Positions 8,079 through 17,503 of a DNA stretch of 64,000 nucleotides are shown piece after piece. How positions within the stretch are numbered: the stretch's first letter is position 1; every line of letters starts with the position of its first letter. The translations under genes and the position numbers were made by a program. The notes under the pieces were generated by a model, which saw only the letters and a list, made by a program, of their open reading frames with translations, did no database searches and was not told the origin of the DNA. Origin of the DNA: Paenibacillus sp. SC116 (GTDB lineage Bacteria > Bacillota > Bacilli > Paenibacillales > Paenibacillaceae); contig NZ_JANIOF010000003.1 in NCBI RefSeq assembly GCF_024733555.1, positions 376,677 to 440,676 on the forward strand, read 5' to 3'.

Positions 8079-8489
8079 ATGTCTTTTTTCCGCCGCTATG
8101 GTCTGTATATGGCTTGGATAGTAGCGCTTGTTGCTACCGCTGGCAGTCTGTATATGAGTGAGATATTACTATGGGAACCTTGTAAATTGTGCTGGCTCCA
8201 GCGTATTTTCATGTACCCGCTTGTTCTGCTGCTCGGTATTGCGGCATACCGCAACGATCATTCCATTGTCGTTTACGCGCTGCCATTTCCGATTATTGGC
8301 GGGAGCATTTCCATCTATCATTACTTGCTGCAAAAAGTGGAGAGCTTTGCGGCAACAATGGGACCGTGCAAAGTTGGAATTCCTTGTAATTTTGATTATT
8401 TGGAAGGCTGGCTGACGATACCGATGCTTGCTTTGATTGCTTTTGTTTTAATCATCTTATTGCTTGTAGTTGGCAGAAAACCTGAGTAA
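8079..8489 (+). CDS. bdbC: Disulfide bond formation protein BdbC (DsbB family)
   Basis: Quinone-linked membrane protein of 136 residues with four hydrophobic segments. It has the family signature CKLCWLQR (Cys35, Cys38) and the second cysteine pair GPCKVGIPC (Cys97, Cys103), the two redox pairs that pass electrons from BdbD to the quinone pool. Start ATG follows AAAGGAGG. It forms a bdbDC pair with the preceding gene. Length and both Cys pairs agree with the short Gram-positive DsbB form. Confidence 0.92.
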   Translation: MSFFRRYGLYMAWIVALVATAGSLYMSEILLWEPCKLCWLQRIFMYPLVLLLGIAAYRNDHSIVVYALPFPIIGGSISIYHYLLQKVESFAATMGPCKVGIPCNFDYLEGWLTIPMLALIAFVLIILLLVVGRKPE

Positions 8490-8550
8490 TGGCAAGGGAT
8501 TCAGCTGTACGAGGATATATAATCGCTAATCTTTTGGGGGAGATATAGAG

Positions 8551-9822
8551 ATGAAACTCGGTTTAAGAGCTAAGATGGTATTAGGAATATTGATTGTATC
8601 TTGTATTACATATGGGACGAGCGGTTTCTTTATATTTGTGATCAAGCCTTATATTGCGCCAAATATGAATGACCTGCTCTATACCTCTATCATATTCCTG
8701 CTAGGCATATTTTGGACATGCCTACTCGGCTGGCTGGCTGCGCAAGTGATTGTGAAGCCACTCATGCAATTGACGAAGGCGGCTTATAAAGCTTCTAGGG
8801 GGGAGCTTAATGTTAGTTTGCCGACCTATACCCATCAAGATGAGATTCAAGTGCTTGTAGATGCATTCGGCAAGATGACGGATAATCTCAATAACATTGT
8901 CCATGAAATAAAGAACAGTGCGAACGTTACGACTACGAGCACCGTTTCGCTTAGTCAAGCCATGGCTCATGCTGCTGGTCAAATTGAGCATATCGCAGTG
9001 ACAACTGAGCATATGCATGAAGGTGCGGAGCGACAAGCAGTATGGGCGACGAAGACTTCAGAGACGATTCAGGAGATTCATGAATCAGCTGTTGCAGTTC
9101 AGAAGCGCGCTGCTGATACCCAGCAGATGACCCAGCAAATGTTGAGCACATTGTCTCAAAGTGAGCATATGCTTTCTTCTATCATTGACGGAATGCTTCA
9201 GGCTGCAGCATCAGGGAAGCAATCGATTCAAACGGTGAAGCGATTGAATGAACAAGCTGAGCAAATCGGCACAATATCCTATACCGTTCGAGAGATTGCA
9301 GATCAAACGCATTTGCTCGCGCTAAACGCATCCATCGAAGCCGCACGTGCGGGGGAACATGGTGCTGGCTTTGCGGTTATCGCATCGGAAGTACGCAAGT
9401 TGGCAGAGCAGTCGGCAGATGCGGTGAATGATATCAACGAGCGTATCGTTCAGATGCAAGCTCAAATGAAAGAAGCAGTAAACTTGATTACGTCCCAAGT
9501 GGAGACCGTAAACAAAGAAGCTGACAAGAAAGACGAGGCAGCATTAGCATTAACAAACATCGCGACGGTGACGAAGCAAGCTTCAGCGGCTGTGCATGAA
9601 ATTGCAGAGGCCGTGCATGAACAGACGGCTCGCTTCTCCAACACGTTGGAACAAACCGAGCAGATGACAAGCATTTCAATGGAGATGGCTGCGGGTTCAA
9701 GGCAGGTGGCTAGCGCTACACAGGAGCAAAATGCATTCATGGAAGAGATGGCTGCATCGGCTGACCTGCTGCGTGATCAAGCGGATCGTCTTCAGGATCA
9801 AATTGCTGTCTTCAAAGATTAA
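8551..9822 (+). CDS. Methyl-accepting chemotaxis protein with minimal ectodomain
   Basis: Chemoreceptor of 423 residues. Two membrane helices (about 8-30 and 43-65) are separated by only about a dozen residues, followed by a HAMP domain (about 66-118) and a long coiled-coil signalling domain with the conserved tip [38 protein letters not shown] (near 250-290), which contacts CheA/CheW. With no extracellular sensor domain it probably senses membrane, redox or internal cues. Start ATG follows GGGGGAGA. It is a single gene ending before a strong terminator. Confidence 0.9.
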   Translation: MKLGLRAKMVLGILIVSCITYGTSGFFIFVIKPYIAPNMNDLLYTSIIFLLGIFWTCLLGWLAAQVIVKPLMQLTKAAYKASRGELNVSLPTYTHQDEIQVLVDAFGKMTDNLNNIVHEIKNSANVTTTSTVSLSQAMAHAAGQIEHIAVTTEHMHEGAERQAVWATKTSETIQEIHESAVAVQKRAADTQQMTQQMLSTLSQSEHMLSSIIDGMLQAAASGKQSIQTVKRLNEQAEQIGTISYTVREIADQTHLLALNASIEAARAGEHGAGFAVIASEVRKLAEQSADAVNDINERIVQMQAQMKEAVNLITSQVETVNKEADKKDEAALALTNIATVTKQASAAVHEIAEAVHEQTARFSNTLEQTEQMTSISMEMAAGSRQVASATQEQNAFMEEMAASADLLRDQADRLQDQIAVFKD

Positions 9823-9938
9823 AGTGGATTAACGTTGTTGAAGCTAAGTTATTGAAATTGAAACATGAGCAAGCAGATGTTATCGTGCATCATTCATAAG
9901 TGATCATTATAAACACTGAATATAAGCAACGAAAGGAA

Positions 9939-9996
9939 GGAGCCACAATGCGGCTCCCAACTTTATGAAGGCCCCTTTTATAAAAGGGGCCTTTTT
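9939..9996 (+). terminator. Tandem hairpins ending the chemoreceptor gene
   Basis: A small hairpin GGAGCC/GGCTCC (9939-9957) is followed by a 26-nt perfect palindrome at 9968-9993 (AAGGCCCC ... GGGGCCTT) running into T5. The second is a strong intrinsic terminator, active in principle on both strands. Confidence 0.85.
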
Positions 9997-10058
9997 CTAC
10001 GTAGTCATGAAGCGAATTTTAATTTGGTAAATCGGAAATAGGAAGTTTGGCAATTGGA

Positions 10059-10178
10059 CAAAAGTGCAGCTATTTCAAGAAGAAATCCGCATTTGGAGAC
10101 ATTTTAGGACAAACATGCAGTTGTTTTTCCCGATTATGCGCGAAATTAGGCAAAGATGAAAAAATAACTGCACTTTTG
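10059..10178. repeat. MITE-like 120-bp element with 11-bp terminal inverted repeats
   Basis: CAAAAGTGCAG at 10059-10069 is the exact inverse of CTGCACTTTTG at 10168-10178. The interior is AT-rich, has no ORF, and contains a further copy-like stretch ATGCAGTTGTTTTT. It fills a gene-free gap of 448 nt (9823-10270) between the chemoreceptor and the hydrolase. No second copy was noticed in this window, so mobility is not shown; nothing else was found in the remainder of the gap apart from the terminator. Confidence 0.45.
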
Positions 10179-10270
10179 CAGATAATGCCTTAATAAGCGT
10201 GTCTGTACATGAAAATAAATGCATTTTTGTCTCGGATTCCACCAGACATCGAAGTGAATTCCGATATCCT

Positions 10271-11488
10271 TTAAGCAAAGTTAGGTTCTAGTACAGTTGT
10301 TTCCCCGGCTTCTTCTGCTGCTTCTACTGCGTCCTCCTCTGGTAGCGCAGGGGCAACAGAAACAGCAAAAACAGCAAGGGGCTCACTCGTATCAAGTTGT
10401 AGATCATTTTTCTTATTGTCAGTAGAAGCAGCAATGACTGCCGTAGGTTGATCAGGTGGTGCAGATTGAACAGAGTGAACAGGGTGAACAAATGGAACAG
10501 ATTGAGCGGCAAGAGTAGAATTGAACTCGCTAAGTTCTGCAGAATAAATGGACTCTGCTTGCTGACTTGGCAGCCCCACATATCGCGTCACGAAGTTGAT
10601 GACGGCATTCCGATACAATTCTCGCTCACGACAGTGAGATACGCCGTGGGTTGCTTTATCCACGAGTAACAATTCTTTTGGTTCTGGTTTCACTGCATAT
10701 AAATCTTCACTCATTTTAGTGGGGACAAAAATATCGGCTGCCCCGTGTATGAATAAGATTGGCAGTTTCGATTGTGCTATGGCACGAATAGGACTAACAT
10801 CATTCATCTCAAAGGCTGCCTTACGTTTCAGTAAGCGATCAATTAATGGCATTAACGGCCAAGCAGGTGCGCGATTGAGCTTCACTACTTGATGGCGTAT
10901 AAGCTGGGTTAAATCTGAGTATGGACAATCGGCCACAATAAATCGAACTTGCGGACGATGGATGGTAACGTATTCAAGAGCAGTGCCGCCTCCAAGTGAT
11001 TGCCCGTGGAGGCCGATAATGCTGTCATCTCCATTGCGTCTTACCACCCAATCTACCCAAGCCTGTACATCGTATTTTTCCATATAGCCGAATGTTGCGT
11101 ATTTTCCTTCGCTATTGCCATGACTGCGCTGATCAATCAATAAAGCGTTAAATCCGACCTGAGCAAACATATCGATAAATTGAGAAGACCATGGTAATGC
11201 GCCTGTATAGCCATGTACGAAAATCATCGTTCGTTTGGAATGGGGATAGAGCTCAATATAAGTGCCGTATAATTGCAGCCCATCATGACTTTGGATGCGC
11301 ACTTCTTCTTTTTGAAGGTCGTTGAACTGCTGGCGTGAAAATATTTGGTATTCTTCCAGTAAATCTAGGCAATTGTCATACGAAGAGCGCTTCATACGCG
11401 TCATTTGATGTACAGCAATTCGGGGCATGCAACAAAGCGACAGCAGTACAAATGCACCAAATCCCGATAGCAGTAGTAACCACAACAT
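10271..11488 (-). CDS. Membrane-anchored alpha/beta hydrolase with Pro/Glu-rich tail
   Basis: Serine hydrolase of about 405 residues. From ATG 11488 (preceded by AAGAGGCG) it begins with a membrane anchor or signal (LWLLLLSGFGAFVLLSLCC). The alpha/beta-hydrolase core has the oxyanion segment FVHGYTG, the nucleophile elbow GHGQSLGGG-type (LHGQSLGGG), Asp in FIHGAADIFVP and His in KATHGVSH. The last ~90 residues are a low-complexity Ala/Pro/Glu/Val tail not needed for catalysis. The upstream ATG at 11521 has no ribosome site. Substrate unknown; related Bacillus proteins (YqkD type) are also uncharacterised. Confidence 0.8.
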   Translation of the reverse strand: MLWLLLLSGFGAFVLLSLCCMPRIAVHQMTRMKRSSYDNCLDLLEEYQIFSRQQFNDLQKEEVRIQSHDGLQLYGTYIELYPHSKRTMIFVHGYTGALPWSSQFIDMFAQVGFNALLIDQRSHGNSEGKYATFGYMEKYDVQAWVDWVVRRNGDDSIIGLHGQSLGGGTALEYVTIHRPQVRFIVADCPYSDLTQLIRHQVVKLNRAPAWPLMPLIDRLLKRKAAFEMNDVSPIRAIAQSKLPILFIHGAADIFVPTKMSEDLYAVKPEPKELLLVDKATHGVSHCRERELYRNAVINFVTRYVGLPSQQAESIYSAELSEFNSTLAAQSVPFVHPVHSVQSAPPDQPTAVIAASTDNKKNDLQLDTSEPLAVFAVSVAPALPEEDAVEAAEEAGETTVLEPNFA

Positions 11489-11677
11489 GGCATCGCCTCT
11501 TTTGGTTGAGACCGAGGTCATTCAGGTTGTTGCCTTTCTTTTTGACCCCTTGTCCTTATTGTTTGTTCCTTGTTTGTTCCATATAGGTTGTTCTGAAAAG
11601 CTTCAAATTACACGTTTATAAGACAAGGAACTGGTGCAAAAAAATAGGGGTAGGTGTCGCAATTGGTCAAAAAGGTT

Positions 11678-11720
11678 TATAATGTAACACAGGTTAAGTC
11701 CCTGCGGTCGGTAGGGGCTT
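11678..11720 (+). promoter_or_regulatory. -10 element and leader hairpin of asnB
   Basis: A perfect TATAAT at 11678-11683 with no good -35 is followed by a fully paired 8-bp hairpin (11696-11703 with 11713-11720) that would sit at the 5' end of the asnB transcript. No T-run follows, so it is more likely a stabilising or regulatory leader than a terminator. Confidence 0.4.
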
Positions 11721-11775
11721 TATACTGATTATTATTCGACACCGTTTAGCGTGTAGCGAAGGGATTGGAACTGGA

Positions 11776-13650
11776 ATGTGTGGTATTGCTGGGTTATTAC
11801 AATTAAACGGCCAACTGCCGTCTGAACATATGATCCGCGATATGATGGCTGTTATTCATCATCGCGGCCCAGATGACGGGAAACTATGGGTCGGCGATCG
11901 CGTCGGACTTGGATTCCGTCGTCTATCCATTATTGATGTGGCTGAAGGAGCTCAGCCATTGAGCAATGAAGATGACTCGATATGGCTCATTTTTAATGGA
12001 GAAATCTACAACTACATGGAATTGCGCGAAGATTTAATTGCTCGCGGACACCAATTCAAAACACATACAGATACAGAAGTTATTGTTCATTTGTACGAAG
12101 AGTACGGAGAAGATTGTGTGCACCATCTGCGCGGTATGTTCGGCATCGCGATTTGGGATCGTAACAAGCAGCAGCTCTTCATTGCGCGTGATCATTTTGG
12201 TATTAAGCCTGTTTATTATTATCGCAATGAAGATGTTTTTGCTTTCGGTTCGGAAATTAAGAGCATTTTGACGGTGCCAGGCGTACCTCGCAAGCTGAAC
12301 ATGAATAGTTTCTACAATTACTTAACGTTCCAATATGTACCGGACCCGGATACGATGTATGAAGGCATTCATAAGCTGCCTCCAGCACATTCGATTACGA
12401 TCCCATTCCAAGGCGAGCCAAAGCTTCGCAAATATTGGGATCCGATGTTCGATCCAGTGGACCGCCCATTGGCTCAAGTATTGGATGAGATTCGCCATGT
12501 AATGAAAGACTCTGTTGAGCATCATCTTCATAGTGAAGTTCAGCGCGGTTGTTTCTTGTCCAGTGGTATCGATTCCACGATTACTTCAACAATGATGCGT
12601 TCAGTGGAGCCAATCAAGACGTTCAGCGTTGGTTTCGAAGGGCCGAACAATGAAACGATTATTTCCCGTGATACAGCGCGTCAAATTGATACGGAGCATT
12701 TTGAGCGCATGATTACACAGGAAATGTACTTTGATGCTGTACCTCGTGCGATCTGGCACTTGGACGAGCCTGTTGCAGATCCTTCTGCCATCGCATTGTA
12801 TGAAGTAGCGCGCTTGGCAAAAGAGCATGTAACGGTTGTGCTTTCAGGTGAAGGTGCAGATGAGCTGTTCGGTGGATACCGTATTTATCGCGAGCCGCAT
12901 TCCTTGCGTTACTTAGATTGGATGCCAGACGGCATGAAGGGCTCTGTGAACGCAATGCTGCGCAAGCTGCCGAACTTCTACGGCAAGAACTACTTGATGC
13001 GCGGTACGACGCCATTGGAGCAGCGCTTCCTTGGAAATGCAAATATTTTCTCGGATGATGCGAAACCGGAACTTCTGCGTGTAACGGCTGAGCAGTTGGC
13101 TTCCTTTACGAAGCCGTTTGATAAAGCGGGCGAATATTATGCGCGTACAAAGCATCTCGATCCTGTATCTCGTATGCAGTATATCGATATGAATCTATGG
13201 ATGCCAGGTGATATTTTGGCGAAGGCGGACAAGCTGACGATGGCTCACTCGCTTGAGCTGCGCGTTCCATTCTTGGACCGCAAAGTATTTGATGTGGCAC
13301 GTACGATTCCGATGAAATATCGTATTGCAGAAGGAACGACAAAGTATGCACTGCGTCAAGCGATGAATGGAATCGTTCCAGATTCTATTCTGAATCGCCC
13401 TAAGCTTGGTTTCCCTGTACCAATGCGTGATTGGTTACGCACAGACCGTGCGGGCATCATGTGGGAGCAGATTTCTGCGAGCGGCATCGATCCAATCGTA
13501 AACTTGACTCAAGTGGAAGATATGTTCCGCCGCCATCAAGCTGGCCAAGGCGACTACTCTCGTAAAATATGGACGTTGTATGTGTTTGCCTTGTGGCATA
13601 ACACGTACATCAAAAATAGCAATATCGCATTCTCAGCGAATCATAGCTAA
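11776..13650 (+). CDS. asnB: Asparagine synthase (glutamine-hydrolysing)
   Basis: Converts aspartate, glutamine and ATP to asparagine, glutamate, AMP and PPi in the cytosol. 624 residues. The N-terminal class II glutaminase starts MCGIAG (Cys2 becomes the nucleophilic N terminus), with HRGPDDG and NGEIYN. The synthetase half has the PP-loop FLSSGIDST and SGEGADELFGGY. Length and motifs agree with the long AsnB form. Monocistronic, closed by a strong terminator. Confidence 0.93.
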   Translation: MCGIAGLLQLNGQLPSEHMIRDMMAVIHHRGPDDGKLWVGDRVGLGFRRLSIIDVAEGAQPLSNEDDSIWLIFNGEIYNYMELREDLIARGHQFKTHTDTEVIVHLYEEYGEDCVHHLRGMFGIAIWDRNKQQLFIARDHFGIKPVYYYRNEDVFAFGSEIKSILTVPGVPRKLNMNSFYNYLTFQYVPDPDTMYEGIHKLPPAHSITIPFQGEPKLRKYWDPMFDPVDRPLAQVLDEIRHVMKDSVEHHLHSEVQRGCFLSSGIDSTITSTMMRSVEPIKTFSVGFEGPNNETIISRDTARQIDTEHFERMITQEMYFDAVPRAIWHLDEPVADPSAIALYEVARLAKEHVTVVLSGEGADELFGGYRIYREPHSLRYLDWMPDGMKGSVNAMLRKLPNFYGKNYLMRGTTPLEQRFLGNANIFSDDAKPELLRVTAEQLASFTKPFDKAGEYYARTKHLDPVSRMQYIDMNLWMPGDILAKADKLTMAHSLELRVPFLDRKVFDVARTIPMKYRIAEGTTKYALRQAMNGIVPDSILNRPKLGFPVPMRDWLRTDRAGIMWEQISASGIDPIVNLTQVEDMFRRHQAGQGDYSRKIWTLYVFALWHNTYIKNSNIAFSANHS

Positions 13651-13731
13651 GATTAGCGTGGATAAACGCTGTTTTTTTGAGAAATAATGAGCTGCTAATG
13701 CGCTGCTGCTACTTGCAGCAGTGCAACGAAT

Positions 13732-13796
13732 AAAAGGTACCCTCTGTCTTCCTTGTTGCGAAGTCGAAAGGGTACCTTTTCCTTTTGTATATCGTT
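13732..13796 (+). terminator. Terminator of asnB
   Basis: 12-bp perfect arms (13732-13743 and 13779-13790) with a 35-nt loop, ending in a T-rich stretch. The 13651-13924 gap holds nothing else beyond short direct repeats of ACGAAGT near 13870-13890. Confidence 0.75.
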
Positions 13797-13924
13797 ATCG
13801 TTTATATACATACCAAGTAATTGCGATTCATGTAAATGAATTGTAAATGAATGAAGTACAAGCACAAAGCACGAAGTACGAAGTACAGCAGTTTGTAGCT
13901 TACACTCACTCGTCTAGTTTCATA

Positions 13925-15511
13925 TTACAATTCTGCACTTTTGCTTTTGTTACCGTGAGGCTCAATTCGTCCATTTCCAATAAGCAGCGTCAAGAGAATC
14001 CCCAATGCAGCAATGCCAAAAGCCCATATATAAACAGAGGAGAACGAGGTTGCCCATGCGCTTTTCACTGTCGTCAACAGAGCTGAATGCAATTCAGTGC
14101 CACCTGATATCGTGTCCGGCGATGTGATAAGTGCATATAAATCATCAGAATGTGTACCCGTTTGTTCTAGGGCTGTTTGTAATGGAGGCTCAGAGTTGTT
14201 GATAGCATCCGTCATATTACGTTTAATAGCTTCGTTCATAATGACATTAAACAGCGCGGTTCCGATAGCTCCACCAATCGAACGGAAGAAGGTTGAAGTG
14301 GAAGTTACAGTGCCTAGCTGGTCTTTTGAAAATGAATTTTGAACGATGACCGTAATCGCTGGCATGACCAATCCAATCCCAAGCCCGAGCACAATCATAG
14401 CGATGCTTGCTTGCGAAATCGTTGTTGTAACACCCATCATACTCATGAAGTAGAAGCCGAGAACACATGTCGTCATGCCTATCGAGAGCAGTGTGCGATA
14501 ACGAATTTTCAATAATAGTCGAGTTCCGATAATGCTAGTTATAATCATCGCAATCATCAGCGGTGTCATCGTTGATCCTGCTTCCACTGGGGATACGCCG
14601 ACAATACCTTGCATGAATAGTGGGACGAACATAATAGCGCCGAACAAGCTAAGTCCAATCAGAAAGGATAATGCTGTGCATATTTGAAACACGCGATTTT
14701 TGAACAAAGATAAACTAATAATGGGCTGTACAGCACGCTTTTCAATACATATAAATCCAAGCAAGAAGATGAGCGAGGCGCCGAATAACAGCAGCGTCAT
14801 CCATGAATTCCAAGGGTACTGCTCACGATCAAGTGACAGACCTAGTAAGAAGAGAACGAGACAGGGGACGAATGTAACGATGCCAAGCCAATCAATGGGC
14901 TGCCGCTCAACAAGTGGTCGGTTCTTATCGACGGTTGCCATTCCAATAAAGATAAATATCGTAGAGAGGATACCAAACGGAATGTTCATCCAAAATATCC
15001 AGTGCCAACTCGCATAGTCTACGATAATTCCCCCGAGCAGTGGGCCAAGTATTGAGCTAAGCGCATATACAGCACCTACTGCGCCTTGCCACTTAGCTCT
15101 ATCGGCCGGCGAGAAAATATCGCCGATCATAATTTGAGTCAACGGCATAATCATGCCGCCCCCAATTCCTTGCAGACCGCGATAAGCAATGAGCTGCTCC
15201 ATCGTCTCCGCGTTGGCGCAAAGAACAGAACTTATAAGGAAGATGAGCCATCCAATCGCATAGATGCTTCGTCGTCCCACAATATCAGATAGTTTTCCTG
15301 CGATAGGAATAACAGCCGTAGATCCGATCATATAAGCAGTTGTTATCCATGACATGATCGACAAGCCGTTTAAGTCGCTCATGATGGAGGGAAGTGCCGT
15401 ACCGACGATCGTCTGTTCCAGTGCGCCAAAGAACATGCCAAGCAGGAGGCCTGCCAATACAAATCCCCGGTTAGGATTGGGATGTGCAGCGTTTGAAAGA
15501 ATGCTGTTCAT
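13925..15511 (-). CDS. MFS efflux transporter, DHA2 (EmrB/QacA) family
   Basis: Proton-driven multidrug exporter of 528 residues with about 14 membrane segments. It has the A-like motif GKLSDIVGRRSIY after TM2 and the C-motif region GPLLGGIIVDYASWHWIFWMNIPFG typical of DHA2 pumps. Start ATG 15511 follows GAGGTGA. It is divergent from a TetR gene 256 nt away; the gap holds two similar palindromes that are likely TetR sites, so drug or metabolite-induced derepression is expected. Substrate unknown. Confidence 0.9.
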   Translation of the reverse strand: MNSILSNAAHPNPNRGFVLAGLLLGMFFGALEQTIVGTALPSIMSDLNGLSIMSWITTAYMIGSTAVIPIAGKLSDIVGRRSIYAIGWLIFLISSVLCANAETMEQLIAYRGLQGIGGGMIMPLTQIMIGDIFSPADRAKWQGAVGAVYALSSILGPLLGGIIVDYASWHWIFWMNIPFGILSTIFIFIGMATVDKNRPLVERQPIDWLGIVTFVPCLVLFLLGLSLDREQYPWNSWMTLLLFGASLIFLLGFICIEKRAVQPIISLSLFKNRVFQICTALSFLIGLSLFGAIMFVPLFMQGIVGVSPVEAGSTMTPLMIAMIITSIIGTRLLLKIRYRTLLSIGMTTCVLGFYFMSMMGVTTTISQASIAMIVLGLGIGLVMPAITVIVQNSFSKDQLGTVTSTSTFFRSIGGAIGTALFNVIMNEAIKRNMTDAINNSEPPLQTALEQTGTHSDDLYALITSPDTISGGTELHSALLTTVKSAWATSFSSVYIWAFGIAALGILLTLLIGNGRIEPHGNKSKSAEL

Positions 15512-15614
15512 TTTTTCGATTCACCTCATTCATCTTCGACGTGTGCTTCAAGTTGGCTGAATGAATTTGACTGACAAGTCACGCCTTAATATTAGGGATA
15601 ATATACATAATAAT

Positions 15615-15626
15615 GACCGTATAGTC
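15615..15626. promoter_or_regulatory. Candidate TetR operator 1 (efflux side)
   Basis: GACCGTATAGTC within a TGAC-N6-GTCA palindrome, 104 nt before the MFS start. It shares GAC...TAGTC with a second site 101 bp away near the tetR start, the arrangement expected for one regulator controlling both divergent promoters. Confidence 0.5.
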
Positions 15627-15715
15627 AAAAGGTTTTTCATCATACATATTTAAGGAGTGGATGGTTGTGTGGTATGTTGTAAACGGACGATAGAGATTCA
15701 TGTTTATATCGTTTC

Positions 15716-15727
15716 GACTACCTAGTC
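15716..15727. promoter_or_regulatory. Candidate TetR operator 2 (tetR side)
   Basis: GACTACCTAGTC, a palindrome with perfect 5-bp arms, 41 nt before the tetR start and similar to the site at 15615-15626. Such a position would allow autoregulation. Confidence 0.5.
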
Positions 15728-15767
15728 AATGTCCATGTACGATTGTTATTCGTAAGGAGGCGAGCTG

Positions 15768-16679
15768 ATGGAAGCGAAGAAGCAAAGCATCATGGAAGAA
15801 GCGTTGGCGCTGTTCGCCGAAAAAGGGTATCATCAGACGTCCATTCAAGAAATAGCTGACCGAACAGGTATTGCGAAAGGCTCGGTATACTCCTTCTTCC
15901 GATCAAAGGAAGAGCTTATGATGACGATATTTGAGCATTACCATCAACAAATTTATGGAGCCTTGCAGCACATCTTGCAAGAGCCATTACCCTCCAGAGA
16001 GAAACTGGAGCGACTTATTATGCAGTCTTTGGATCAATTTAGTCGGTTCAAGCTGTTTGTTTCCTTCCAACGTAAAGAGGTTCATCTTCAACAAAAGAAG
16101 GAACTGCGGGAGCTTATTTTGTCTTACCGCGCGAAGAAGCTTTATGCGCTTCGCCAGGTAATTGCAGAAGTATATGGATTAGAAGCGCAGCCATATTGGC
16201 TTGATCTCGCCACAACGTTAAACGGTGTTATTGCTGAGTTCATAAACTATGTTGCTTTCGATGATAAACTGCTGGATTACCGTAAGGTGGCTGCTTATAT
16301 CATTCAAGTGATGGATGGTGCGGCTGAAAGAATCATGCGTGATACACCTGTACCTGTACTGAACGAAGCGATGATGGACGATATTATGCGTGTCGGTCGG
16401 ACAGGCTTCTCGAAGCACCAAGAACAGATGTGGGAGGCGGCTGCTGCATTGAAGCAGGCGATCGAACAATCTTCTACAACAGCCGAGATCATTCATGATG
16501 AAGTGAGGCAGGCATTTTCTTTCTTAGAGAGTGAAATGCTGCAAGGACGTGGGACGAGTATACAGGCTCGGAGCGTGACGATGTTCCTGCAAGCGCAGCA
16601 GCAGACTACTATTAAAGAGGCTGCTGGGCGGTTATTGGAGTTATTGTTGGCTGAGCGCGATCGGTCGAGCGGAGGGTGA
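15768..16679 (+). CDS. TetR/AcrR-family regulator with long C-terminal extension
   Basis: Transcription repressor of 303 residues, about 100 longer than most TetR proteins. The N-terminal helix-turn-helix is clear: ALFAEKGYHQTSIQEIADRTGIAKGSVYSFFRSKEEL (about 12-48). A helical ligand domain follows, then an extra Gln/Glu-rich helical tail (about 200-303). Start ATG follows AAGGAGGCGAGCTG. It is divergent from the DHA2 pump and overlaps the ECF T-component gene downstream by 4 nt, so it is co-transcribed with an uptake system as well as probably repressing an efflux pump. Confidence 0.88.
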   Translation: MEAKKQSIMEEALALFAEKGYHQTSIQEIADRTGIAKGSVYSFFRSKEELMMTIFEHYHQQIYGALQHILQEPLPSREKLERLIMQSLDQFSRFKLFVSFQRKEVHLQQKKELRELILSYRAKKLYALRQVIAEVYGLEAQPYWLDLATTLNGVIAEFINYVAFDDKLLDYRKVAAYIIQVMDGAAERIMRDTPVPVLNEAMMDDIMRVGRTGFSKHQEQMWEAAAALKQAIEQSSTTAEIIHDEVRQAFSFLESEMLQGRGTSIQARSVTMFLQAQQQTTIKEAAGRLLELLLAERDRSSGG

Positions 16680-17476
16680 ACGATACAATGAGCGGTAGAC
16701 AAGCAGTGCCGTCTATAAGGGGGAAGCCGGGATGGCTTAGACGCTTGGATCCCCTGACGAAGGGGATCTGGCTTCTCTGCACCGGCCTGGCGGTGATGCT
16801 GACGTTGTCGCTCACCGCGCAGCTGCTCTGGTTCCTGTCTGTGCTGCTGATAGCAGGAACCGGAGCAGGTTGGCGCCTGAAGCAATGGCGCCTTTTCGCC
16901 CTGTGGGCGATAGGCTTCGGCCTTCCGCTGCTGTTGTTCCAGTGGCTCATGCTCCCCGCAGGGGGAGAGGAGCCACTGTGGCAGCCATTCGGCAGCGGCG
17001 GGCCTACGCTAACAGCGTCTGCGCTGGAACTGTCAGCAGCGCTGACGCTGCGATCGATGACGTTATTTGCGTCATCGATCGTGTATGCGACGACGACTGA
17101 GCCAAGGGATGTCGTCGTCGCCTTAACACAGCAGCTGCGCATGCCGGATAAGCTGGCATACGCAGCTGCTGTGGCACTCCGCTTCGTGCCGCTGCTCTTG
17201 GCCGAAGCGGAGCAAATACGCCGCGTTGAGCGGCTGCGCCGGCTGACGCCTGTGCGCGGAGTAGGTGGGCGCTTGCAGAGCGCCCGCCAGATGGCCCTAG
17301 CCATCGTGCGCTCCGCGCTTCGCCATGTGCAGGATGTCTCGACCGCGATGGAGGCGAAGCGCTTCGGCTCGGCTCAGGCACGTACCCACTGGCGACGCAT
17401 TGCGATCTCCCCAGTGGGCTGCTTACTCGCGGCGGCTTCGATAGGTGCCGCCGCCGCAACGTTAGGATGGTACTAA
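16676..17476 (+). CDS. ECF transporter transmembrane T component (YkoC/CbiQ family)
   Basis: Energy-coupling membrane subunit of a vitamin ECF transporter, 266 residues with about five hydrophobic segments and a cytoplasmic arginine-rich coupling region (AEQIRRVERLRRL and the MEAKRFGSAQ motif) that binds the ATPases. The GTG at 16676 overlaps the tetR stop (GTGA); an ATG at 16688 is an alternative start with a slightly long spacing from GGAGG. The gene is visibly richer in G+C than both neighbours, including inverted-repeat-rich stretches, which suggests separate ancestry or strong codon bias. Partner of the S component and double ATPase that follow. Confidence 0.85.
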   Translation: MNDTMSGRQAVPSIRGKPGWLRRLDPLTKGIWLLCTGLAVMLTLSLTAQLLWFLSVLLIAGTGAGWRLKQWRLFALWAIGFGLPLLLFQWLMLPAGGEEPLWQPFGSGGPTLTASALELSAALTLRSMTLFASSIVYATTTEPRDVVVALTQQLRMPDKLAYAAAVALRFVPLLLAEAEQIRRVERLRRLTPVRGVGGRLQSARQMALAIVRSALRHVQDVSTAMEAKRFGSAQARTHWRRIAISPVGCLLAAASIGAAAATLGWY

Positions 17477-17503
17477 TCATAGATACAGAAAGAAGGGCAT
17501 CTT

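Noticed and set aside
16612..17480. Minus-strand frames of up to 230 codons across the ECF T-component gene
   Set aside because: Same effect of high G+C; Ser/Arg-rich products without domains, opposite a recognised gene.
17477..17503. TPP riboswitch expected before ykoE
   Set aside because: The gap is only 27 nt and no thi-box-like sequence was seen upstream of the operon either.
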